Source: Tenrec ecaudatus | Lineage: Eukaryota > Chordata > Mammalia > Afrosoricida > Tenrecidae | Reading direction: 5' to 3' | NCBI RefSeq assembly: GCF_050624435.1 | Contig: NW_027459225.1 | Location: 1-64,000 of the forward strand | Length of the DNA stretch: 64,000 nucleotides | Part shown: piece after piece, positions 33,001 to 46,200 of the stretch | Position numbering within the stretch: the stretch's first letter is position 1 | Layout of the letters: each line of letters opens with the position of its first letter | The notes under the pieces: model-generated | What the model was told of the DNA's origin: nothing | The model's database searches: none | The model's input: only the letters and a program-made list of their open reading frames with translations | Translations under genes and position numbers: made by a program

Positions 33001-36000
33001 AGCCCTCGGCTTAGGGAGCCCCAGACCGGGCGTCACAGCCCTTCGGCTTAGGGAGCCCCTGGCCTGGGGCGCCCCCGCCCTTTGGTTTAGGGAGCCCCTG
33101 GCCTGGAGCGCCCCAGCCCTTAGGCTTTGGGAGCCCCAGGCCTGGGGCGCCCCAGCGCTTAGGCTTTGGGAGCCCCAGGCCTGGGGCGCCCCAGCCCTTA
33201 GACTTAGGGAGCCCCAGGCCTGGGGTCACCCAGCCCTTCGGCTTAGGGAGCCCTAGGCCTGGGGTCACCCAGCCCTTCGGCTTAGGGAGCCCCAGGCCTG
33301 GGGCATCCCAGCCCTTAGGCTTTGGGAGCCCCAGGCCTGGGGCGCCCCAGCCCTTAGGCTTAGGGAGCCCAAGGCCTGCGACGCCCCAGCCCTTACGCTT
33401 TGGGAGCCCAAAGCCTCAAGCGCCCCAGCCCTTAGGCTTTGGGAGCCCAAGCCTGGGGCGCACAAGCCCTTAGGCTTTGGGAGCCCAAGCCAGAAGCGCC
33501 CCAGCCCTAAGGCTTAAGGAGCCCCAGGCTGTGGCGCCACAGCCCTTAGGCTTTGGGCGCCCCAGGCCTAGGGCGTCCGAGCCCTTCGCCATAAGGAGGA
33601 CCAACCTGGGGTGCCCCAGCCCTTAGACTTAGGGATCCCTGGCCTGGGGCGCCCAACCCTTAGGCTTTTGGAGCCCCTGGCCGGGGCACCCCAGCCCTTA
33701 GACTTTGGGAGCCCCAAGCCTGGGGCGCCCCAGCCCTTAGGCTTTGGGAGCCCAAACCTTGGGGCGCACCAGCCCTTAGACTTTGGGAGCCCCAGGCCTG
33801 GGGCACCCCAGCACTTAGGCTTGCAGAGCCCCAGGCCTGGGGAACACAGCCCTTAGGCTTTGGGTGCCCCAGGCCTAGGGTGCCCCACCCTTCGGCTTAG
33901 GGAGCCCAGGCCTGGGGCGCCCCAGCCCTTAGGTTTAGGGAGCCCCTGGCATGGGGCGCCTCGGCACTTAGGCTTTGCGAGCCCCACCGGGTCGACACAG
34001 CCCTTAGGCTTTGGGAGCCCCAGGCCTAGGGCGCCCCAGCGCTTAGGCTTTGGGAGCCCCACGCCTGGGGCGCCCCAGCCCTTAGGCTTAGGGAGCCCCA
34101 GGCCTGGGGCTTCCCAGCCCTTAGGCATAGGGAGCCCCAGGCCTGGGGCGCCCAACCCTTAGGCTTAGGGAACCCATGGCCTGGGACGCCCCAGCCCTTC
34201 CGCTTAAGGCGCGACAGGCTTAGGTTGCCCCAGCCCTTAGGCTTTGTGAGCCCCAGGAATGGGGCACTCCAGCCCTTAGGTTTGGGAGTCCCAAGCCTGG
34301 TACGCCCCAGCACTTAGGTTTAGGGAGCCCCTGGCCTGGGGCGCCCCAGCCCTTAGGCTTTGGGAGCCCCAGGCCTGGGGCCACCCAGCCATTAGGCTTA
34401 GGGTGCCCATGGCCTGGGATGCCCCAGCCCCTCGGCTTAGGGCGCGACAGTCCTAGGGTGCCCCAGCCCTTCGAATTCTGGAGCCCCAGGCCTGGTACGC
34501 CCCAGCCCTTAGGCTTAGGGAGCCCCAGGCCTGGGGCGCCCCAGCCCTTAGACTGGGAGCCCTAGCTCTGGGGCACCCCAGCCCTTAGGCTTTGGGAGCC
34601 CAAGCCCTGGGCGCCCCAGCACTTAGGCTTTGGAAGTCCCAGGCCTGGGGCGCCCCAGCCCTTAGGATTTGGGAGCACCAGTCTTGGGGTGCCCCAGCCC
34701 TTAGGCTTTGGAAGGCCCAGGTCTGCGGCCCCCCCAGCCCTTAGGTTTTGGGAGCCCCAGGCCTGGGGCGCCCTGCCCTTTGGCTTAGGGAGCCCCAGGC
34801 CTGGGGCTGCCCAACCTTTAGGCTTAGGGAGCCCCAGCCCTGGGCGCCCCAGCTCTTAGGCTTAGGTAGCCCCAGGCCTGGGGTACCCCAGCTCTTGGGC
34901 TTTGGGAGCTCCAGACCTGGGGCACTCCAGCCTTTTGGCTTAGGGAGCCCCAGGACTGGGAAGCACCAGCCCTTAGGCTTTGGGAGCCCCAGGCCTGTGG
35001 CGCCCCAGCCCTTAGGCTTAGGGAGCCCCAGGTCTTGGGCGCCCAGGCCTAGGCTTAGGGAGCCCCAGGTTGGGGCGCTACATCCTTTAGGCTTAAGGAG
35101 GCCCAGGCTTGGGGTGCCTCAGCCCTTAGGATTTGGGAGCTCCAACCCTGCGGCACCCCAGCCATTAGGCTTAGGGAGCCCCACGTCTTGGGCGCCCCAG
35201 CCCTTAGGCTTAGGGAGCCTCGGCCTGGGGCGCCACAGCCCTTAGGATTTGGGAGCCCCAGGCCTGGGGCGCCCCAGCCTTAGGCTTTATGTGCCCCAGG
35301 CTTGGGGCGCCCCAACCCTTAGGCTTTGGGAGCTTCAGTCCTGTGGCGCCCAAGCCCTTAGGCTTTGGGAACCCCAGGCCTGGGGGCACCCAGCCCTTAG
35401 GCTTAGGGAGCCCATGGCCTGGGACGCCCCAGCCCTTCGGCTTAGGGCGCGACAGGCCTTGGGCGCCCCAGCCCTTAGGCTTTGGGAGTCCCAGGCCTGG
35501 GGAGCCCCAGCCCTTAGGTTTTGGGAGCCCATGGCCTGGTATACCCCAGCCCTTAGGCTTAGGGAGCCCCTGGCCTGGGGCGCCGCAGCCCTTAGGCTTT
35601 GCGAGCCCCACCGGGGCGACACAGCCCTTAGGCTTTGGAAGCCCCAGGCCTAGGGCGCCCCAGCGCTTAGGCTTTGGGAGCCCCACGCCTGGGGCGCCCC
35701 AGCCCTTAGGCTTAGGGAGCTCCAGGCCTGGGGGCACCCAGCCTTTCGGAGCCCCAGGCCTGGGGCTTCCCAGCCCTTAGGCATAGGGAGCCCCAGGCCT
35801 GGGGCGCCCAACCCTTAGGCTTAGGGAACCCATGGCCTGGGACGTCCCAGCCCTTCCGCTTAAGGAGCGACAGGCTTAGGTTGCCCCAGCCCTTAGGCTT
35901 TGTGAGCCCCAGGAATGGGTCACCCCAGCCCTTAGGTTTGGGAGTCCCAAGCCTGGTACGCCCCAGCCCTTAGGTTTAGGGAGCCCCTGGCCTGGGGCGC

Positions 36001-36720
36001 CCCAGCCCTTAGGCTTTGGGAGCCCCAGGCCTGGGGCGCCCCAGCCATTAGGCTTAGGGAGCCCATGGCCTGGGACGCCCCAGCCCTTCGGCTTAGGGCG
36101 CGACAGTCCTAGGGTGCCCCAGCCCTTCGGCATAGGGAGCCCCAGACCTGGTACGCCCCAGCCCTTAGGCGTAGGGAGCCCCAGATCTGGGGCGCCCCAG
36201 CCCTTAGCCTGGAAGCCCTAGCCCTGGGGCACCCCAGCCCTTAGGCTTTGGGAGCCCAAGCCCAGGGCGCCCCAGCACTTAGTCTTTGGAAGTCCAAGGC
36301 CTGGGGCGCCCCAGCCCTTAGGCTTAGGTAGCCCAAGCCCTGGGGCACCCCAGCTCTTAGGCTTTGGGAGCCCCAGGCATGGGGCGCCCCAGCTCTTAGG
36401 CTTTGGGAGCACCAGTCTTGGGGTGCCCCAGCCCTTAGGCTTTGGAAGGCCCAGGTCTGCGGCCCCCCCAGCCCTTAGGTTTTGGGAGTCCCAGGCCTGG
36501 GGCGCCCTGCCCTTAGGCTTAGGAAGCCCCAGGCCTGGGGCGGCCCTACCTTTAGGCTTAGGGAGCCCCAGCCCTGGGCGCCCCAGCCCTTCCTCTTAAG
36601 TCGCGACAGGCTTAGGTTGCCCCAGGTCTTGGGCTTTGGGAGCTCCAGGAATGGGGCACTCCAGCCTTTTGGCTTAGGGAGCCCCAGAACTGGGAAGCAC
36701 CAGCCCTTAGGTTTAGGGAG
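27045..36720. repeat. Tandem duplication of a ~6-kb block in zone B1
   Basis: Landmarks at 27045, 27317, 28081, 28734, 29275, 29826 and 30433 recur at 33363, 33634, 34173, 34748, 35289, 35876 and 36482. The offsets are 6318, 6317, 6092, 6014, 6014, 6050 and 6049. Offset changes of about 225, 78 and 36 bp are close to 6, 2 and 1 monomers, so the two copies differ mainly by whole-monomer gains and losses. Confidence 0.8.
30433..31828. repeat. 698-bp tandem pair in zone B1
   Basis: 30433-31130 is repeated directly at 31131-31828. Both ends and the internal landmarks (for example 30870/31568) keep the 698-bp offset. 698 bp is close to 18 monomers. A further copy of the left portion occurs from 36482. 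Confidence 0.8.
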
Positions 36721-38286
36721 CCCCTGGCCTGGGGCGCCCCAGCCCTTAGTGTTTGAGAGCCCCAGGCTTGGGGCGCCCCAGCTCTTCGGTTTTGGGAGCC
36801 ACAGGCCTGGGACGCCACAGCCCTTAGGTTTTGGGAGCCCCAGGCCTGGGGCGCCCAGCCCTTAGTGTTTGAGAGCCCCAGGCTTGGGGCGCCCCAGCTC
36901 TTCGGTTTTGGGAGCCACAGGCCTGGGACGCCCCAGCGCTTAGGCTTAGGGAGGCCCAGGCCTGGGGGCACCCAGCCCTTCGGCCTAGGGAGCCTATAGC
37001 CTGGGACGCCCCAGCCCTTCGGCTTAGGGCGCGACAGACCTAGGGCGCCCCAGCCCTCAGGCTTTGGGAGCCCCAGGCCTGGGGCACGCCAGCCCTTAGG
37101 CTTTGGGAGTCCCAGGCCTGGGGCGCTCACGCCCTTAGGCTTTGGGAGCCCCAGGCCAGGTACGCCCCAGCCCTTAGGATTAGGGAGCCCCTGACCTGGG
37201 GCGCCCCAGCCCTTAGGCTTTGGGAGCCCCATGCCTGGGGCGTCCCAGCCCTTAGGCTTAGGGAGCCCCAGGCCTGGGGCGCCCCAGCCCTTCGGCTTAG
37301 GGCGCGACAGACCTAGGGCGCCCCAGCCATCAGGCTTTGGGAGCCCCAGGCCTGGGGCGCCCCTGTCCTTAGGATTTGGGAGTCCCAGGCCTATGGCGCC
37401 CCAGCCCTTTTTTCTTAGGGAGCCCCTGGCCTGGGGCGTCCCAGCCCTTAGGTTTAGGAGCCCCAGCCCGGGGGCGCCCCAGCCGTTAGGCTTTGGCAGC
37501 CCAAGCCTGGTGCGACCCAGCCCTTAGGTTTTGGGAGCCAAAGTCTGGGGCACCCTAGCCCTTAGGATTTGGGAGCCCCAGGCTGGGACGCCCCAGCCCA
37601 TAGGTTTTGGGAGCCCCAAGCCTGGGGCACCGAGCCCTTAGGCTTTGAGAGGCGCACGCTTGGGGCGCCCCAGCTCTTAGGCTTAGGGAGCCTCAGGCCT
37701 GGGGCTCCCAGCTCTTCGGCTTAGAGAGCCCCAGGCCAGGGGCGTCCCAGCCCTTAGGCTTAAGGAGCCCCAGGCCTGGGGCACACCAGCCCTTATGCTG
37801 AGGGAGCCCATGGACAGGGACACCCCAGTCCTTCAGATTAGGGCGCGCCAGGCCTAGGGCGCCCCAACCCTTAGGCTTTGGGAGCCCCAGGCCTGGTATG
37901 CCCCAGCCCTTAGGCTTAGGGAGCCCCAGGCCTTAGGCTTAGGGAGCCCCTGGCCTGGGGCGCCCCAGCCCTTATGCTGAGGGAGCCCATGGACAGGGAC
38001 ACCCCAGTCCTTCAGATTAGGGCGCGCCAGGCCTAGGGCGCCCCAACCCTTAGGCTTTGGGAGCCCCAGGCCTGGTATGCCCCAGCCCTTAGGCTTAGGG
38101 AGCCCCAGGCCTTAGGTTTAGGGAGCCCCTGGCCTGGGGCGCCCCAGTCCTTAGAGTTTGGGAGCCCCTGGCCTGGGGCACCCCAGCCCTTAGACTTTGG
38201 GAGCCCCAGGACAGGGGCGCCCCAGCCCTTAGGCTTTGGGAGCTCCAGGCCTGGGGCGCCCCAGCCCTTAGGCTTTGGGAGCCCCT

Positions 38287-41200
38287 GGTCTGGGGCGCCC
38301 CAACCCTTAGGCTTTGGGAGCCCCACGCCGGGGCGCCCCAGCCCTTAGTTTTTGTGAGCCCTAGGCCTGGGGCGTCCCTGCCCTTAGGCTTTGGGAGCCC
38401 CAGGCCTGGGGTGCCCCAGCCCTTAGGCTTATGGAGCCCCTGGCCGGGGTCGCCCCAGCCCTTCGGCTTTGGGAGCCCCAGGCCCTGGGCGCCCCAGCGC
38501 TTAGGCTTTGGGAGGCCCAGTCCTGGGGCGCCACAGCCCTTAAGATTAGGGAGCCCCTGGCCTCGGGGCACCCAGCCCTTAGGTTTAGGGATCCCCAGGC
38601 CTGAGGCGTCCCAGCACTTAGGCTTAGGGAGCCCCAGGCCTGATACGCCCCAGCCCTTAGTCGTAGGGAGCCCCGGCCTGGGGCGCCCCCGCCCTTAGGC
38701 TTTGGGAGCCCTAGGCCTGGGGCGCCCCAGCCCTTAGGCTTTGGGAGCCCCAGGCCTGGGGCGCCCAAGCCTTTAGGTTTTGGGAGCCCCAGGGCTGGGG
38801 CGCCCCAGCCCATAGGTTATGGGAGCCCCAAGCCTGCGGTCCCCAGCCCTTAGGCTTAGGGAGCCCCTGGACTGGGGCGCCCCAGCCCTTAGGCTTTGGG
38901 AGCCCCAGGCATGGGGCGCCCCAACCCATAGGTTTAGGGAGCCCTAGGACTGGGGCGCCTCTGCCCTTCGGCTTTGCGAGCCCCAGGCCTGGGGCGCCCT
39001 AGAACTTAGGCTTAGGGAGCCCCAGTCCTGGGGCGCCCCAGCCCTTAGGATTTGGGAGCCCCAGTCTGGGACGCCCCAGCCCATAGGTTTTGGGAGCCCC
39101 AAGCCTGGGGCACCGAGCCCTTAGGCTTTGAGAGCCCCACGCTTGGGGCGCCCCAGCTCTTAGGCTTAGGGAGCCCCAGGCCTGTGGCGCCCAGCTCTTC
39201 GGCTTAGGGAGCCCCAGGCCAGGGGCGTCCCAGCCCTTAGGCTTAGGGAGCCCCAGGCCTGGGCCGCACCAGCCCTTATGCTGAGGGAGCCCATGGACAG
39301 GGACACCCCAGCCCTTCGGATTAGGGCGCGCCAGGCCTAGGGCGCCCCAACCATTAGGCTTTGGGAGCCCCAGGCCTGGTATGCCCCAGCCCTTAGGCTT
39401 TGGGCGCCCCAGGCCTAGCGCGTCCGAGCCCTTCGCCATAAGGAGGACCAGACCTGGGGTGCCCCAGCCCTTAGACTTAGGGATCCCTGGCCTGGGGCGC
39501 CCAACCCTTAGGCTTTTGGAGCCCCTGGCCGGGGCGCCCCAGGCCTTAGACTTTGGGAGCCCCAGGCCTGGGGCGCGCCAGCCCTTGGGCTTTGGGAGCC
39601 CAAGCCTGGGGTGCCCCAGCCCTTAGGCTTTGGGAGCCCAAACCTTGGGGCGCACCAGCCCTTAGACTTTGGGAGCCCCAGGCCTGGGGCACCCCAGCCC
39701 TTAGGCTTACAGAGCCCCAGGCCTGGGAAACAGAGCCCTTAGGCTTTGGGTGCCCCAGGCCTAAAGCGCCCCACCCTTCGGCTTAGGGAGCCCCAGGCCT
39801 GGGGCGCCCCAGCCCTTAGGCTTTGGGAGGCCCTGGTCTGGGGCGCCCCAACCCTTAGGCTTTGGGAGCCCCACGCCGGGGCGCCCCAGCCCTTAGTTTT
39901 TGTGAGCCCTAGGCCTGGGGCGTCCCTGCCCTTAGGCTTTGGGAGCCCCAGGCCCTGGGCGCCCCAGCGCTTAGGCTTTGGGAGGCCCAGTCCTGGGGCG
40001 CCACAGCCCTTAAGATTAGGGAGCCCCTGGCCTCGGGGCACCCAGCCCTTAGGTTTAGGGATCCCCAGGCCTGAGGCGTCCCAGCACTTAGGCTTAGGGA
40101 GCCCCAGGCCTGATACGCCCCAGCCCTTAGTCATAGGGAGCCCCGGCCTGGGGCGCCCCCGCCCTTAGGCTTTGGGAGCCCTAGGCCTGGGGCGCCCCAG
40201 CCCTTAGGCTTTGGGAGCCCCAGGCCTGGGGCGCCCAAGCCTTTAGGTTTTGGGAGCCCCAGGGCTGGGGCGCCCCAGCCCTTAGGGTTTGGGAGCCCCA
40301 GGCCTGGGGGGCCCCAGCCCTTAGGATTTTGGAGCCCCAGGCTGGGACGCCCCAGCCCATAGGTTATGGGAGCCCCAAGCCTGCGGCCCCCAGCCCTTAG
40401 GCTTAGGGAGCCCCTGGACTGGGGCGCCCCAGCCCTTAGGCTTTGGGAGCCCCAGGCATGGGGCGCCCCAACCCATAGGTTTAGGGAGCCCTAGGACTGG
40501 GGCGCCTCTGCCCTTCGGCTTTGCGAGCCCCAGGCCTGGGGCGCCCTAGAACTTAGGCTTAGGGAGCCCCAGTCCTGGGGCGCCCCAGCCCTTAGGATTT
40601 GGGAGCCCCAGTCTGGGACGCCCCAGCCCATAGGTTTTGGGAGCCCCAAGCCTGGGGCACCGAGCCCTTAGGCTTTGAGAGCCCCACGCTTGGGGCGCCC
40701 CAGCTCTTAGGCTTAGGGAGCCCCAGGCCTGTGGCGCCCAGCTCTTCGGCTTAGGGAGCCCCAGGCCAGGGGCATCCCAGCCCTTAGGCTTAGGGAGCCC
40801 CAGGCCTGGGGCGCACCAGCCCTTATGCTGAGGGAGCCCATGGACAGGGACACCCCAGCCCTTCGGATTAGGGCGCGCCAGGCCTAGGGTGCCCCAACCC
40901 TTAGGCTTTGGGAGCCCCAGGCCTGGTATGCCCCAGCCCTTAGGCTTTGGGCGCCCCAGGCCTAGCGCGTCCGAGCCCTTCGCCATAAGGAGGACCAGAC
41001 CTGGGGTGCCCCAGCCCTTAGACTTAGGGATCCCTGGCCTGGGGCGCCCAACCCTTAGGCTTTTGGAGCCCCTGGCCGGGGCGCCCCAGGCCTTAGACTT
41101 TGGGAGCCCCAGGCCTGGGGCGCGCCAGCCCTTGGGCTTTGGGAGCCCAAGCCTGGGGTGCCCCAGCCCTTAGGCTTTGGGAGCCCAAACCTTGGGGCGC

Positions 41201-41340
41201 ACCAGCCCTTAGACTTTGGGAGCCCCAGGCCTGGGGCACCCCAGCCCTTAGGCTTACAGAGCCCCAGGCCTGGGAAACAGAGCCCTTAGGCTTTGGGTGC
41301 CCCAGGCCTAAAGCGCCCCACCCTTCGGCTTAGGGAGCCC
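38287..41340. repeat. 1547-bp tandem pair in zone B1
   Basis: Landmarks at 38287, 38999, 39553 and 39626 recur at 39835, 40546, 41100 and 41173, an offset of 1547-1548 bp, or about 40 monomers. One internal block differs: the first copy reaches a shared landmark at 38698 and the second at 40168 (offset 1470), showing a two-monomer deletion of about 77 bp. Confidence 0.75.
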
Positions 41341-43279
41341 CAGGCCTGGGGCGCCCCAGCCCTTAGGTTTAGGGAGCCCCTGGCATGGGGCGCCTCGGCC
41401 CTTAGGCTTTGCGAGCCCTACCGGGGCGACACAGCCCTTAGGCTTTGGGAGCCCCAGGCCTAGGGCGCCCCAGCGCTTAGCCTTTGGGAGCCCCACGCCT
41501 GGGTCACCCCAGCCCTTAGGCTTAGGGAGCTCCAGGCCTGGGGAGCCCCAGCCCTTAGGTTTTGGGAGCCCATGGCCTGGTATACCCCAGCCCTTAGGCT
41601 TAGGGAGCCCCTGGCCTGGGGCGCCGCAGCCCTTAGGCTTTGCGAGCCCCACCGGGGCGACACAGCCCTTAGGCTTTGGGAGCACCAGGCCTAGGGCGCC
41701 CCAGCGCTTAGGCTTTGGGAGCCCCACGCTTGGGGCGCCCCAGCCCTTAGGCTTAGGGAGCTCCAGGCCTGGGGGCACCCAGCCTTTCGGAGCCCCAGGC
41801 CTGGGGCTTCCCAGCCCTTAGGTATAGGGAGCCCCAGGCCTGGGGCGCCCAACCCTTAGGCTTAGGGAACCCATGGCCTGGGACGCCCCAGCCCTTCCGC
41901 TTAAGGCACGAGAGGCTTAGGTTGCCCCAGCCCTTAGGCTTTGTGAGCCCCAGGAATGGGGCACCCCAGCCCTTAGGTTTGGGAGTCCCAAGCCTGGTAC
42001 GCCCCAGCCCTTAGGTATAGGGAGCCCCTGGATTGGGCCGCCCGAGCCCTTAGGCTTTGGGAGCCTCAGGCCTTAGGCTTAGGGAGCCCCTGGCCTGGGG
42101 CGCCCCAGCCCTTAGACTTTGGGAGCCCCTGTCCTGGGGCGCCCCAGCCCTTAGACTTTGGGAGCCCCTGGCCTGGGGCGCCCCAGCCCTTAGACTTTGG
42201 GAGCCCCAGGACAGGGGCGCCCCAGCCCTTAGGCTTTGGGCGCTCCAGGCCTGGGGCGCCCCAGCCCTTAGGTTTTGGGAGCCCCTGGTCTGGGGCGCCC
42301 CAACCCTTAGGCTTTGGGAGCCCCACGCCGGGGCGCCCCAGCCCTTAGGTTTTGTGAGCCCTAGGCCTGGGGCGTCCCTGCCCTTAGGCTTTGGGAGACC
42401 CAGGCCTGGGGCGCCCCAGCCCTTAGGCTTATGGAGCCCCCGGCCGGGGTCGCCCCAGACCTTCGGCTTTGGGAGCCCCAGGCTCTGGGCGCCCCAGCGC
42501 TTAGGCTTTGGGAGGCCCAGTCCTGGGGCGCCGCAGCCCATAAGATTAGGGAGCCCCTGGCCTCGGGGCACCCAGCCCTTAGTTTTAGGGAGCCCCAGGC
42601 CTGAGGCGTCCCAGCACTTAGGCTTAGGGAGCCCCAGGCCTGATACGCCCCAGCCCTTAGTCGTAGGGAGCCCCGGCCTGGGGCGCCCCTGTCCTTAGCC
42701 TTTGGGAGTCCCAGGCCTGGGGCACCCCAGTCCTTAGGCTTTGGGAGCCCCAGGCCTGGTAGGGCCAAGCCCTTAGGCTTAAGGAGCCCCGGGCCTGGGG
42801 CGCCCCAGCCCTTAGGCTTTGGGAGGCCCAGGCCAGGGGCATCCCAGCCCTTAGGATTTGGGAGCCCCAGGCCTGGGGCGCACCAGCCCTTATGCTTTGG
42901 AAGCCCCAGGTCTGGGGTGCCCCAGCCCTTAGGCTTTGGGAGCCCCAGGCCTGGGGTGCCCCAGCCCGTAGGATTTGGGAGCCCCAGGCTGGGACGCCCC
43001 AGCCCATAGGATTTGGGAGCCCCAGGCCTGGGGCGCCCAGCCCTTAGGCTTTGGGATCCCCAGGCTTGGGACGCCCCAACTCTTAGGCTATTGGAGCCAC
43101 AGGCATGGGGCTCCCCAGGTCGTAGGCTCTGGGAGCCACAGGCCTGGGGCGCCCCAGCTCGTGGCTCTGGGAGCCACAGGCCTGGGGCGCCCCAGCTCTT
43201 AGGCTCTGGGAGCCACAGCCTGGGGCGCCCCAGTCCTTAGGCTTAGGGAGCCCCAGACCTGGGGGGACCCAGCTCTTCG

Positions 43280-46200
43280 GCTTAGGGAGCCCCAGGCCTG
43301 GGGCATCCCTGCCCTTAGGCTTAGGGAGTCCCAGGCCTGGGGCACCCCAGCCCTTAGGCTTTGGAAGCCACAGGCCTGGTACGCCCCAGCCTTTTGGCTT
43401 AGGGAGCACCTGACCTGGGGCGCCCCAGCACTTAGGCTTTGGGAGCCCCAGGCCTGGGGCGCCCCTGCCCTTGGCTTAGGGAGCCCCAGGCCTCGGGTGC
43501 CCCAGCCCTTAGGCTTAGGGAGCCCCAGGCCTGGGTCGCCCCAGCTCTTAGGCTTATGGAGCCCCAGTCCTGGTACGTCCCAGCACTTAGTCTTAGGGAG
43601 CCCCAGGCCTTGGGCGCCCCAGCCCTTAGGCTTTTGGAGCCCCAGGCCTGGGGCGCCCCTGCCCTTGGCTTAGGGAGCCCCAGGCCTCGGGTGCCCCAGC
43701 CCTTAGGCTTAGGGAGCCCCAGGCCTGGGTCGCCCCAGCTCTTAGGCTTATGGAGCCCCAGTCCTGGTACGTCCCAGCCCTTAGTCTTAGGGAGCCCCAG
43801 GCCTTGGGCGCCCCAGCCCTTAGGCTTAGGGTGCCCCAGGCCTGGGGGCACCCAGCCCTTCGGCTTAGGGAGCCCCAGGCCTGGGGCGTCCCAGCCCTTA
43901 GGCTTAGGGAGCCTATGGCCTGGGACACCCCAGCCCTTAGGCTTTGGGAGCCCCAGGCCAGGTACGCCCCAGCCCTTAGGATTAGGGACCCCTTGTCCTG
44001 GGGCGCCCAAGCCTTTAGGCTTTGTGAGCCCCAGGCCTGGTACGCCCCAGACCTTAGGATTAGGGACCCCCTGGCCTGGGGCACCACAGCCCTCAGGCTT
44101 TGGGTGCCCCAGACCTAGGGCGCACCAGCCCTTCGGCTTAGGGAGCCCCTGGCCTGGGGCGCCCCAGCCCTTAGACTTTGGGAGCCCCAGGCCGGGGGTG
44201 CCCCAGCCGTTAGGCTTTGGGAGCTCAAGCCTGGTGCGACCCAGCCCTTAGGTTTTGGGATCCAAAGCCTGGGGCGCCCCAGCCCTTGGGCTTTGGGAGC
44301 CCCAGGCCTGGGGTGCCCCAGCCCTTAGGCTTTGGAAGCCCCAGGCATGGGGCGCCCCAACCCTTAGGATTTGGGAGCCCCAGGCCTGGGGCTCCCAGCC
44401 CTTAGGGTTTGAGAGCCCAAGGCTTGGGGCGCCCCAGCTTTTAGGCTTTGGGACCCACAGGCCTGGGGCTCCCCAGCGCTTAGGCATACGGAGCCCCAGG
44501 CCTGGGGGCGCCCAGCCCTTCGGCTTAGGGAGCCCCAGGCCTGGGGCTCCCCAGCGCTTAGGCATAGGGAGCCCCAGGCCTGGGGCACGCCAGCCCTTAG
44601 GCTTTGGGAGTCCCAGGCCTGGGGCGCCCCAGCCCTTTGGCTTTGTGAGCCACAGGCCTAGAGCGCCCCAGCCCTTAGGCTTAGGGAGCCCCTGACCTGG
44701 GGCGCCCTTGCACTTAGGCTTTAGGAGCCCCAGGGCTGAGGCGCCCCAGCCTTAGGTTTTGTGAGCCCTAGGCCTGGGGCGCCCCTGCCCTTGGCTTTGG
44801 GAGCCCCAGGCCTGGGGTGCCCAGGGCCTTAGGCTTAGGGAGCCCCAGGCCTGGGTCGCCCCAGCCGTTAGGCTTAGGGAGCTTCTGGCCTGGACGCCAC
44901 AGCCCTTTTTCTTAGGGAGCCCCAGGCCTGGGGCGCCCCAACCCGTAGGCTTTGAGAGCCCCAGGCCTGGGGCGCCCCAGCTGTTAGGTTTAGGGAGCCA
45001 CCTGCCTGGGGCCCTCCAGCCCTTAGGCTTTGGGAGCCCCAGGCCGGGGTGCCCCAGCCCTTAGGCTTAGGGAACCCCATGCCTGGGCGTACCAGCCTTT
45101 CGGGTAGGGAGACCCAGGCCTGGGGCGCCCCCGCCCTTAGGTTTAGGGAGCCACTGGCCTGGGGCGCCCCAGCCCTTAGGCTTTGGGAGCCCCAAGCCGG
45201 GGTGCCCGAGCCCTTAGGCTTAGGGAGCCCCTGGCCTGGGGCATCCCTGCCCTTAGGCTTAGGGAGTCCCAGGCCTGGGGCACCCCAGCCCTTAGGCTTT
45301 GGAAGCCACAGGCCTGGTACGCCCCAGCCTTTTGGCTTAGGGAGCCCCTGACCTGGGGCGCCCCAGCACTTAGGCTTTGGGAGCCCCAGGCCTGGGGCGC
45401 CCCTGCCCTTGGCTTAGGGAGCCCCAGGCCTCGGGTGCCCCAGCCCTTAGGCTTAGGGAGCCCCAGGCCTGGGTCGCCCCAGCCCTTAGGCTTATGGAGC
45501 CCCAGTCCTGGTACGTCCCAGCCCTTAGTCTTAGGGAGCCCCAGGCCTTGGGCGCCCCAGCCCTTAGGCTTTTGGAGCCCCAGGCTGGGACGCCCCAACC
45601 CATAGGATATGGGAGCCCCAGACCTGGGGCGCCCAGCCCTTAGGCTTTGGGAGCCCCAGGCTTGGGGCGCCCAACTCTTAGGCTTTTGGAGCCACAGGCC
45701 TGGGGCGCCCCAGCCCTTAGGCTTATGGAGCCCCAGGCCTGGGAGGACCCAGCTCTTCGGCTTAGGGAGCCCCAGGCCTGGGGCGTCCCTGCCCTTAGGC
45801 TTAGAGAGCCCCAGGCTCGGGGCGCCACAGCCCTTAGGCTTTGGAAGTCCCAGACCTAGGCGCCCCAGACCTTAGGCTTTGGGAGTCCCAGGCCTGGTAC
45901 GCCCCAGCCCTTAGGCTTAGGGAGCACCTGGCGTGGGGCGCCCCAGCCATTAGGCTTCGGAGCCCCAGGCCTGGGGCGTCCCAGCCCTTAGGTTTTGGGA
46001 GCCCTAGGCCTGGGGCGCCTCTTCCCTTAGGCTTAGGGAACCTCTGGCCTGGGGCGCCACAGCCCTTTGTCTTAGGAAGCCCAAGGCCTGGGGCGCCCCA
46101 ACCCTTAGGCTTTGGGAGCCCCAGGCCTGGGGCGCCCCAGCCCTTAGGCTTTGGGCGCCAGGTCTGGGTCGCCCCAGCCCTTAGGCTTTGGGAGCTCCAG

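Larger units (their letters stand above)
20850..43280. repeat. Satellite zone B1: same 39-bp monomer, different nested higher-order repeats
   Basis: After about 20850 the monomer order no longer follows the A-type unit. Several nested duplications are visible. A 698-bp block (30433-31130) repeats at 31131. A block of about 6.0-6.3 kb beginning near 27045 repeats from near 33363, its offset falling from 6318 to 6014-6050 through indels. A block of 1547-1548 bp near 38287-39834 repeats to about 41340. Monomer variants such as 'gcgacaggcctaggg', 'ccataaggaggacc' and 'gagccccaccgggg' are characteristic of the zone. The right boundary with A2 is near 43280. Confidence 0.85.

Noticed and set aside
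43439-44251. 270-codon forward frame as a proline/glycine-rich or collagen-like protein.
   Set aside because: It lacks the strict Gly-X-Y triplet of collagen. The 13-residue periodicity equals the monomer length, and single-base indels elsewhere (for example near 49003) break equivalent frames freely.
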